Shown piece after piece: positions 1-5,942 of a DNA stretch of 6,688 nucleotides. The stretch comes from a candidate division LCP-89 bacterium (lineage in GTDB: Bacteria; Electryoneota; B3-LCP). Each line of letters starts with the position of its first letter. Within the stretch, counting starts at the first letter, position 1. Made by a program: the position numbers and the translations under genes. Under the pieces are notes generated by a model that worked only from the letters and a program-made list of their open reading frames with translations, had not been told where the DNA came from and ran no database searches. The stretch covers positions 1-6,688 of the forward strand of contig JALGZU010000156.1 in NCBI GenBank assembly GCA_025774735.1, read 5' to 3'.

Positions 1-81
1 CTCCCGCTCGGCGGGCGCATGCCCGTGCCGCCCCCAGAAGACCAGGTCCTTCAATCGCAATTGATGAGATGTGCTCCCCAT
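1..81 (-). CDS. folB: Dihydroneopterin aldolase (FolB), 5' fragment, runs off the left edge
   Basis: Only the first 27 codons are in the window, ending in frame exactly at base 1. The translation starts MGSTSHQLRLKDLVFWGRHG and continues HAPAERE. This matches the N-terminal signature of bacterial dihydroneopterin aldolases, where a short beta strand (x-I-x-L-x-x-L/M-x-F) is followed by Y/W-G-x-H-G and then a catalytic Glu a few residues on; here that would be Glu25. FolB converts 7,8-dihydroneopterin to 6-hydroxymethyl-7,8-dihydropterin and glycolaldehyde in cytosolic folate synthesis. The ATG start is supported by a strong Shine-Dalgarno sequence one base upstream and by the absence of a better in-frame start in the 35-base gap. 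It lies downstream of the carboxypeptidase gene with no terminator between, so the two may be co-transcribed. The call rests on a short N-terminal match only; about three quarters of the protein is outside the window. Confidence 0.75.
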   Translation of the reverse strand, partial: MGSTSHQLRLKDLVFWGRHGHAPAERE

Positions 82-82
82 G

Positions 83-89
83 CCTCTCC
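83..89 (-). promoter_or_regulatory. Ribosome-binding site of the folB-like gene
   Basis: On the minus strand GGAGAGG lies one base before the ATG at 81-79, and its GGAG core is 4 bases away. It is the strongest Shine-Dalgarno match in the window and is the main reason for calling a real gene start in this short edge segment. Confidence 0.7.
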
Positions 90-116
90 GCAGATTGGGT
101 ATCGTCGGCGCTGCTT

Positions 117-2423
117 TTATTTCAGGTACAGTACTTTGAAAACGTCCACCCTCTCGTCCCCCTCGATCCGGAGCAGGTAGATCCCCGAAGGCTGGGCGGA
201 TTGAGCCTTCCAGGTCAGGCGGTGTTGTCCGGCAACTAACAGCCCCTTGTGAAGATCGGACACGCACCTGCCGGTGACATCCCATATAGATACATGGGTG
301 GGAGTTGCGTGTGACAGATCCAGGAGCACGGTCAATTCCGCGTTGAATGGGTTGGGAAACGCCGAGTAAAGGGTATAGTCGTTGGGGATGTCGTCGCTAT
401 GTGGAGCATAAACCACCGTATCCGCCGCCAGGACCACTACGTCGTCAATGCGCCAGCCCTGCTCGTTCAGGGTGGTATCCGAGGATATTGTCCAGCGCAA
501 GCGGACGTCGCTCTCGCCGCAATAGGGTGTCAAGTTCCCGTAGGCCCGCCCCCAGCCGACGTCCTGACCGGCAAAGGGTCCGGAAAAACTCTCCCAGCCC
601 TGGCCGCCGTCCGTGCTCACCTGCACCAGGCAGGAATCGAAGTCGGGCTCGAAATAATACCAGTGATCGAACTGGAGGGATGCGGTCAGAAACCCGGATA
701 GATCCAGCGGAACCGCCCACTCGATCCAGTTCTCGGTCTGGGGCTGGTAGAGAGTCAGGTGCGGGCTTGACGCGGCGATGGATACTCCACTCCAGAGAGA
801 ATCCGCCAGTTCGGCTATCCACTGGTTCCCCGTCCCCCCCGTTGTCCATGCGCCCAATCCGCCCTCGAAATCGTCCGAGATGACTGTCACTCCGCTCGAA
901 AGTTGAAACTCGATGTACCAGTTCTGGTCGAGAAGCACCTGGTCATACCGGATGACGTGGTCGGGGCTGTCGAAGATCAGCTCGTAATCCCCCTCGGGTA
1001 AACGACATGAGAAATAGCCATCCCCCGCGACGTTCAGGGTATCCTGCACGTCCTCACCAAAGATGAACAGGGTGCAGGCGAGCGGGCCGCCTCCCAGCTC
1101 CCGGACGTCGCCGTTGAATAGATGATCCGGCTTCGGCACGAGGGTGAAATCTTCAGGAATCGGTCCGGATGGATTGGCGAAAATGCCCGTGCGCGTCTGC
1201 GGGTAATATCCCCGCATCCTCACCTCGATATCGTAGGTACCCGGCATGACGTAACGACGGTAGCGTCCGTAGGTTTCATCGCAGGTGCGCGGCTGCAGAA
1301 GTCCACCCCGGAGCTGTGGAATGATCACTTCCGCCGGGAGCCGTAGTAGAGGGTTGTTGGCATCCGTGACAATTCCGGTGAGCTGCGAATGGGTAATCTC
1401 GGCATAGCCACAGGCCCGGTTTAATATATAGGCCACTCCGTTTAAATTGTCAGCGACTACCTGCTGAGCGATGGAGTCGGGTTTCTGAATACCTTCCCCT
1501 GCTTCAATCAGATAGCTGAGCGTGCCGAAATGGGCGTAAAAGGAATCGTGTTGATTACCCGCGGGATTGGCGGTTGGAACCGGCTGATAAAAACCGCTGC
1601 TGATCCGGGGAATCAACCACTGTATCTCCTGGGCGATATAGTCAATGACGTCGAAATCGGGCGAAGTCTTCGTGCCATCTGCCCAGCCCCAGGGATAGTA
1701 GATGCTCTCCGAGAAGTTAGTCGTTCTGGAAGCGTGATACACGACCGAAAATGAGAATTTCTCCTCCTGAGCAAGACTCCAGATTGTCTGCATCTCGCTC
1801 TCTGCCAACGGAGAAAATCCCCTGAAGTAGTCAAAATATTCATTGCCGCCCGGTTGCAAGAAGGTGTCCCCCTTCGCCCAATTCAAGGGGAAGTTGCGGT
1901 TCAGATCGACGCCGTCAATGTCGCCCCCGGTACCGGAGGCGTAATCGAACTCCCCGTTTAAATTGCAGTCCCGCTTGTTCTTGCGGAAAGAGTTATCCAT
2001 GCTGTCGGTCATCACCACCTCATGCCCTTCCGGATTCAGGGTGGGCACGATCCAGAGCTCCAGTTCCTGCAGCCAAGCTTTCCAGGGATACTGCAGGCGG
2101 TGCTCCAATATTTCCGTGATCAGAGCCAGGGTGATTTCGACGCCGATCAACTCCTCCGCGTGCACCTGACCGACCAGCAGTACCGTGGCCTCGTCTTCAT
2201 CCAGATGAACGTTATCGGACAACTTCACCGCCCAGATGGGCAGCCCATCTTGCTGGGAATAGCCAATGGTATCTATGCGCACGGAATCCGGGTAGAGTTG
2301 CTGCCAGGCGACAATCTCGTCGTAAATCTCCTGATTGTCGTGGTATCCCGGCGGGATATCGGCCGCAGCGGTGTTAGTCATACAAATCAGCGCCAATCCC
2401 AGGAGTAGCAGGGTCTTCTTCAT
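117..2423 (-). CDS. Secreted M14 zinc carboxypeptidase, multidomain, with C-terminal sorting domain
   Basis: The 768-residue protein has a Sec signal peptide (MKK, a hydrophobic core at 4-15, likely cleavage near Ala21). The M14 peptidase domain covers about 27-338. Zinc ligands are visible as His88 and Glu91 (HAEE) and His230 (VYHAS). Substrate-binding residues are Arg147 (FRKNKR) and Asn175-Arg176 (DLNRNFP), and the catalytic Glu is Glu307 (SYLIE), so the enzyme looks active and should trim C-terminal residues from peptides. Two transthyretin-like carboxypeptidase-regulatory domains follow (about 347-430 and 436-508), then a MAM/jelly-roll-like beta domain (about 515-667). Last comes a sorting domain (about 681-768) with FPNPFN at 689-694, WDVTGR at 714-719 and SGIYLLRI at 746-753. 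Such tails direct FCB-group proteins through type IX-like secretion to the cell surface or outside. There is no lipobox. Upstream are its own promoter and only a weak ribosome-binding site. The exact peptide specificity cannot be read from the sequence. Confidence 0.93.
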   Translation of the reverse strand: MKKTLLLLGLALICMTNTAAADIPPGYHDNQEIYDEIVAWQQLYPDSVRIDTIGYSQQDGLPIWAVKLSDNVHLDEDEATVLLVGQVHAEELIGVEITLALITEILEHRLQYPWKAWLQELELWIVPTLNPEGHEVVMTDSMDNSFRKNKRDCNLNGEFDYASGTGGDIDGVDLNRNFPLNWAKGDTFLQPGGNEYFDYFRGFSPLAESEMQTIWSLAQEEKFSFSVVYHASRTTNFSESIYYPWGWADGTKTSPDFDVIDYIAQEIQWLIPRISSGFYQPVPTANPAGNQHDSFYAHFGTLSYLIEAGEGIQKPDSIAQQVVADNLNGVAYILNRACGYAEITHSQLTGIVTDANNPLLRLPAEVIIPQLRGGLLQPRTCDETYGRYRRYVMPGTYDIEVRMRGYYPQTRTGIFANPSGPIPEDFTLVPKPDHLFNGDVRELGGGPLACTLFIFGEDVQDTLNVAGDGYFSCRLPEGDYELIFDSPDHVIRYDQVLLDQNWYIEFQLSSGVTVISDDFEGGLGAWTTGGTGNQWIAELADSLWSGVSIAASSPHLTLYQPQTENWIEWAVPLDLSGFLTASLQFDHWYYFEPDFDSCLVQVSTDGGQGWESFSGPFAGQDVGWGRAYGNLTPYCGESDVRLRWTISSDTTLNEQGWRIDDVVVLAADTVVYAPHSDDIPNDYTLYSAFPNPFNAELTVLLDLSHATPTHVSIWDVTGRCVSDLHKGLLVAGQHRLTWKAQSAQPSGIYLLRIEGDERVDVFKVLYLK

Positions 2424-2457
2424 GATTCTATCTTAATACCTTTGCATCTTTGAATAT

Positions 2458-2486
2458 AAGATACAAAATTCCGATTCAAAAGTCAA
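2458..2486 (-). promoter_or_regulatory. Promoter of the M14 carboxypeptidase gene
   Basis: On the minus strand TTGACT (2486-2481) is followed after exactly 17 bases by TATCTT (2463-2458). This gives a predicted start near 2451 and a leader of about 27 bases before the ATG at 2423. It sits just past the tRNA terminator, so the carboxypeptidase is a separate transcription unit. The leader has AAAGG about 14-15 bases before the ATG, which is too far for a good Shine-Dalgarno site. Initiation may therefore be weakly Shine-Dalgarno-dependent, as is common in FCB bacteria. Confidence 0.65.
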
Positions 2487-2530
2487 GCCGATAGACGGAG
2501 AAAGAATGAAAAAATGGGAATGGAGTTGCT

Positions 2531-2562
2531 AAACAAAACGGCACCCGAGCAGGTGCCGTTTT
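2531..2562 (-). terminator. Rho-independent terminator after tRNA-Phe
   Basis: A perfect 11-bp stem (2535-2545 with 2552-2562, AAAACGGCACC pairing with GGTGCCGTTTT) closes a 6-base loop. On the minus strand the stem ends in a T run (TTTTGTTT). It begins 3 bases after the tRNA 3' end and should end the tRNA transcript, and probably also read-through from selB. The plus strand also has a short T run (TTTTCT), so the hairpin could act in both directions, but no plus-strand gene needs it. Confidence 0.88.
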
Positions 2563-2565
2563 CTG

Positions 2566-2638
2566 TGCCACCCCCCAGAATTGAACTGGGCACACCCGCC
2601 TTTTCAGGGCGGTGCTCTACCAACTGAGCTAGAGTGGC
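2566..2638 (-). tRNA. tRNA-Phe (anticodon GAA)
   Basis: The 73-base gene folds as a full cloverleaf. The acceptor stem is GCCACTC with GGGTGGC (one T-G pair), the D stem GCTC/GAGC, the anticodon stem CCGCC/GGCGG with loop CTGAAAA (anticodon GAA), the 5-base variable loop GTGTG, and the T stem CCCAG/CTGGG with loop TTCAATT, ending in discriminator A73. G34-A35-A36, A73, G44-T45 and T59-T60 agree with known phenylalanine identity elements. The 3' CCA is not encoded (the next bases are CAG), so a CCA-adding enzyme must be present. Base 48 is G where tRNA-Phe normally has C, giving G15 opposite G48 at the Levitt position. The gene has its own promoter and terminator. Confidence 0.97.
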
Positions 2639-2660
2639 ACGTTGACCAATTAGAAATAAA

Positions 2661-2689
2661 AAGGTAATATATTACATTTCGAAAGTCAA
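2661..2689 (-). promoter_or_regulatory. Promoter of tRNA-Phe
   Basis: On the minus strand TTGACT (2689-2684) is spaced 17 bases from TACCTT (2666-2661), with a predicted start near 2654, about 15 bases before the mature tRNA 5' end at 2638. The -35 box begins 8 bases after the selB stop codon. A 12-base perfect palindrome, GTAATATATTAC (2664-2675), overlaps the -10 box and the spacer. Confidence 0.6.
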
Positions 2690-2697
2690 GATATTTT

Positions 2698-4632
2698 TTA
2701 TTCTTCGAACGATAACTTCCCATCGAATTGTGAACCCTGAAATCGTAAATCCTCCCGCCGTTCTGTCAGATCCTCACGATCCAGAAATTCTACGAATTTG
2801 ACCACGAACCGGCGAGGGCATCCCAGGGCTTCACGCAGTTCGGCCATGGTCCTGCCTTGACCCCCACTGATCAACGGTCTCAGAATTCCCCACGCCTCCC
2901 GCACCTTCTCCATCGCCCAGGGGGATCCATCCGCCATGCGCACGATTCTCTCCTGCTGCTGCATCACGTCAAGTACTGCGTTCAACTCTGCATCGGAGAG
3001 TTTCAGGCTTTTCTGCAGGGATTTCACCGTGGGCGGATTGAAGCCTCCCCCGATAAGGAGTCGTTCGATCCGGCCGCTCAGAGCCTCCAGATTCTCATCC
3101 AGGTGGATCTGGTGGTCTACACGGCGCAGGTATCCTTTCTCCATTACTATCTCCCCGCCCACCAGATCTTGCAGCGCTTTCTCCACCACCTGCGCCGGGA
3201 AATCGCCGGAAAGTTCATTGATCAACGAGGCTTGTTTGATCCCCATCAACTGGGGGAATCGGTGATGGTAGCCGTTAATGATCCCGATAATCTCCTCTCC
3301 AGCCAGTTCGACAACATCCGCCGCCGCCAAAAATCCGTTCTCGATAGAACCGAAAAGAACGGCCTTGCCCTCATCTTTAAGCCGCTGGATATGCTCTTTA
3401 AAGGTCAATAATGGCATATTCATAAAGGCTTTTGCAAATGAGGTTCGCAAACCGGTTGTACCCGAAATTCTCACCTTAATTTCCAGCGTTTCTTCATCGG
3501 TTATGCCATCCAATAGTCTAAATGATTCCAACGCTTCGGGATCGGAACGCCGCTTCCGAACGGGCACCGGGTCCAGAACGGCTCCCCCGCCGATCGTCTC
3601 CTGCGGCGAATACCGCCTCAACACAAACCGATCCGACCGGGTGGCCATAATCTCGTCCTCCAGAACGACCTGGGCATAACAGGTCCCGCCGGGAGTTACG
3701 CTGTCCCTGCCGAAGAGTACCAACCGCCCGATGGTCTCATTCGTGCCGATGTGCAGGCGGATGCGCTCGCGATTTTTTAGAAGTGGTGCACCGGGCAAGG
3801 TGGCGAACTTAACGTCCAGAATATCCGTAGCCAAAAATGCGTCACGAGCGCATACCCAATCGCCGCGCCGTATCCTCCCGGCCTCCGGTCCAATCAGGTT
3901 CATAGCGGCGCGCACGCCCACACCCGCCTCCGGCACGTCCCTACCATGGCTCTGCAATCCCCGCACCCTGACTTCCGATCCCATCGGCATGATCTGCAGC
4001 CGCTCCCCGGCCTTGACACGACCCCCCAGCACGGTCCCAGTCACGACGGTGCCGTACCCCTTCACGGTAAAAGCCCGGTCCACCGGACAGCGGAAAACCC
4101 CGCTGTCGTTGCGGGATTCCAGGGTCTCGGCATAGGTCAGGATGGCGCCTTTCAGCTCTTCAATTCCCTGCCCGGAGAGAGAATCGCAGCGGAATACGCT
4201 CGCATCTTGCTGGAATCGTTCCGGCAGGAGGTCCAGTACTTCCTGTTCGACCAGGTCAAGCCAATCGCTCTTCTGGCCGCCGCTCTTGGTGATCACCACG
4301 AACAGGTCGGGAACGCCCAGAAGATCGAGAATGGCCAGATGTTCGCGAGTCTGCGGCATCACCGCGTCGTCCGCCGCCACGATCAGGAGGGCCAGGTCAA
4401 CGGTGGATACGCCCGCCGTCATGGTCTTGATGAAGCGTTCGTGACCCGGCACGTCGATGATGGTGACATCGTCACTTAAAAAGGCGAACCCGAGTTCGAT
4501 GGTGATGCCCCGCCGCCTCTCTTCAGCCAGCCGGTCCGTCTCCATGCCGGTCAGAGCCCCCACCAGCGCCGTCTTGCCGTGATCAATGTGGCCGGCAGTG
4601 GCCACCACCATATGTCTCGAATGCGAGGGCAT
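2698..4632 (-). CDS. selB: Selenocysteine-specific translation elongation factor SelB
   Basis: SelB is a cytosolic GTPase that carries Sec-tRNA(Sec) to the ribosome and binds the SECIS hairpin at UGA Sec codons. The 644 residues compare with 614 in E. coli. The EF-Tu-like G domain (about 8-175) shows GHIDHGKT at 14-21, RRGITIELGFAF at 40-51, DVPGHERF at 60-67 and SLSGQG at 151-156. Domain II holds DRAFTVKGYGTVVTGTV (185-201). Domain III ends in the SelB-typical RRYSPQETIGGGAVLDP (339-355), which excludes EF-Tu and IF2. Residues from about 365 form the winged-helix RNA-binding region, closing with CPRRFVVKFVEFLDRE (605-620). The G4 motif reads TKSG (115-118), lacking the usual Asp. The listed ATG directly follows the pyrC stop, suggesting translational coupling; Met8 (4611), giving MVVATAGHIDHGKT, is an equally plausible start that fits the family's usual N-terminus. 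No selA, selD or tRNA-Sec is in view. Confidence 0.96.
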   Translation of the reverse strand: MPSHSRHMVVATAGHIDHGKTALVGALTGMETDRLAEERRRGITIELGFAFLSDDVTIIDVPGHERFIKTMTAGVSTVDLALLIVAADDAVMPQTREHLAILDLLGVPDLFVVITKSGGQKSDWLDLVEQEVLDLLPERFQQDASVFRCDSLSGQGIEELKGAILTYAETLESRNDSGVFRCPVDRAFTVKGYGTVVTGTVLGGRVKAGERLQIMPMGSEVRVRGLQSHGRDVPEAGVGVRAAMNLIGPEAGRIRRGDWVCARDAFLATDILDVKFATLPGAPLLKNRERIRLHIGTNETIGRLVLFGRDSVTPGGTCYAQVVLEDEIMATRSDRFVLRRYSPQETIGGGAVLDPVPVRKRRSDPEALESFRLLDGITDEETLEIKVRISGTTGLRTSFAKAFMNMPLLTFKEHIQRLKDEGKAVLFGSIENGFLAAADVVELAGEEIIGIINGYHHRFPQLMGIKQASLINELSGDFPAQVVEKALQDLVGGEIVMEKGYLRRVDHQIHLDENLEALSGRIERLLIGGGFNPPTVKSLQKSLKLSDAELNAVLDVMQQQERIVRMADGSPWAMEKVREAWGILRPLISGGQGRTMAELREALGCPRRFVVKFVEFLDREDLTERREDLRFQGSQFDGKLSFEE

Positions 4633-5931
4633 CTACAGCGAAGGTTCCACCCGTCCCACCCACCAGGCGCCCTTCAAAACGCCCCAGGGACGGCCGGTGA
4701 GTTCCCAGCCTTTAAAGGGACTGTTGATTGACTTGCTGTAAAATTGACCTGTCTCCACCTGCCAGGTCTCCTCGGGATGGAAGACACTCAGTTCCGCGGG
4801 CGCACCCTCTTTGATGACCGGCACCGGAAGCCCGACCACGTTTCGAGGCCCCAGACAGAAGAGCCGGACCATCTCCTTCGCCTCGATAATCCCCTTGTTC
4901 ACGCAGCGGTCCCAGATCAGAGCAACGGCGGTTTCCAGACCCACGATGCCGAACGCCGCTTCGTCGTAGGGGACGACCTTGTCCTCGTAGGGATGAGGAG
5001 CGTGATCGGTAGCGATGGCATTTAAGACGCCATGCTTTAAGCTTTCGCTGAGAGCCTGACGGTCCTCCTCTTCCCTCAGCGGTGGCTTCATCTTGGTGTC
5101 GGTATCGAAACCGGCAACCGCCTCTTCCGTCAATAACAGGTGATGCGGAGTGACCTCTCCCGTTACCCGCACGCCCCGCTTGACTGCTCCTTCGAATGCC
5201 TCCAGCGCTCCCTTCGTGGATATATGCGCCAGGTGCAGGTGTCCGCCGGTGTATTCCGCCAGCATGATGTCGCGCACCGTGGCGACGTCTTCGGATATCC
5301 TCGGGATACCAAACAATCCCAGTTTGGTGGACATCTCGCCCTCGTGCATCGAGCCGCTTTGTGTCAGTCTCATATCTTCCGCGTGGCTGATGATGGGCAC
5401 GTTGACGAGCAGGCTGTACTCCAGCGCCCGTCGCATGATCTCGGCGTCATCTACTGCCGAACCGTCATCCGAAAAGCCGATGGCGCCGGCTTCCCGCAGT
5501 TCCACCATCTCAGTCAACTCTTCACCCTCGCGGTTCTTGGTGACGGCGGCGATGGGATAGACCGAAACGGGGAATTCAGCTGCCTGCTGAATCACCCGGC
5601 GCACCACCCCGGCGTGATCCAGAGCCGGTTCCGTGTTGGGCATGCAGGCCACTGTCGTAAAACCTCCCGCCGCGGCCGCTTCCTGCCCCGAACGGATGGT
5701 TTCGGCGTCCTCGAAGCCCGGCTCGCGCAGGTGCACGTGCAGATCGAAAAAACCCGGGCAGACGATGGCACCCTGCAGGTCCCAGACTTTACCGCCGGAT
5801 CCGCTCGAACCAACGCTGCTTATCACTCCATTTTCTATGACGAGGTCGCCGGTCTGGTCCAAACCCTGTTCGGGATCCAGCAGACGGGCGCCCTTCAGAC
5901 AGATCTTCTCCGGTAAACGAATCGGTTCCAT
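4633..5931 (-). CDS. pyrC: Dihydroorotase, type I (PyrC)
   Basis: This amidohydrolase-superfamily enzyme cyclises N-carbamoyl-L-aspartate to L-dihydroorotate, the third step of de novo pyrimidine synthesis, in the cytosol. The 432 residues fit the type I bacterial family. Metal and active-site residues are present: HVHLRE with His65, His67 and substrate-binding Arg69; MPNT with Asn99; FSDDG with Asp155/Asp156 (metal bridge); His183 in ISHAED; His236 in LAHIST; and Asp309 in ATDHAPH, the catalytic base and ligand. TPHHLLL at 261-267 is also family-typical. All key residues are intact, so it is a true dihydroorotase rather than an inactive PyrC-like subunit. The ATG is set by GTGAGG 5 bases upstream, which overlaps the pyrB stop; the gap to pyrB is 7 bases. 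The stop TAG abuts the selB ATG. In Aquifex the type I enzyme needs aspartate carbamoyltransferase as a partner; the adjacent pyrB makes a similar complex possible (inference). Confidence 0.97.
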   Translation of the reverse strand: MEPIRLPEKICLKGARLLDPEQGLDQTGDLVIENGVISSVGSSGSGGKVWDLQGAIVCPGFFDLHVHLREPGFEDAETIRSGQEAAAAGGFTTVACMPNTEPALDHAGVVRRVIQQAAEFPVSVYPIAAVTKNREGEELTEMVELREAGAIGFSDDGSAVDDAEIMRRALEYSLLVNVPIISHAEDMRLTQSGSMHEGEMSTKLGLFGIPRISEDVATVRDIMLAEYTGGHLHLAHISTKGALEAFEGAVKRGVRVTGEVTPHHLLLTEEAVAGFDTDTKMKPPLREEEDRQALSESLKHGVLNAIATDHAPHPYEDKVVPYDEAAFGIVGLETAVALIWDRCVNKGIIEAKEMVRLFCLGPRNVVGLPVPVIKEGAPAELSVFHPEETWQVETGQFYSKSINSPFKGWELTGRPWGVLKGAWWVGRVEPSL

Positions 5932-5936
5932 GGTTG

Positions 5937-5942
5937 CCTCAC
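5937..5942 (-). promoter_or_regulatory. Ribosome-binding site of pyrC
   Basis: On the minus strand GTGAGG contains the pyrB stop codon (TGA, 5941-5939) and ends 5 bases before the pyrC ATG. The overlap favours translational coupling of pyrB and pyrC and fixes the pyrC start. Confidence 0.6.

Noticed and set aside
347..883. 178-codon plus-strand frame and the 134-codon minus frame at 445-849
   Set aside because: Both lie inside the carboxypeptidase gene in other frames and have Arg/Ser/Pro-rich composition typical of out-of-frame GC-rich DNA.
2352..2423. Lipoprotein signal in the carboxypeptidase
   Set aside because: The Cys at residue 14 is preceded by Leu-Ile, not the Ala/Gly of a lipobox, and a better signal peptidase I site lies near Ala21.
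2424..2450. Short upstream frame (ATGCAAAGGTATTAA, minus strand) in the carboxypeptidase leader
   Set aside because: It is only four codons with no ribosome-binding site and lies at the expected 5' end of the transcript; chance is the simplest explanation.
2857..4479. Several plus-strand open frames of 100-184 codons opposite selB
   Set aside because: They are shadows of selB: low-complexity, Arg/Ser/Pro/His-rich translations, mutually overlapping, with no ribosome-binding sites in a sensible context.
5140..5916. 258-codon open frame on the plus strand
   Set aside because: It is wholly antisense to pyrC, whose protein has every family motif. The translation resembles no family and is explained by the codon bias of the opposite strand.
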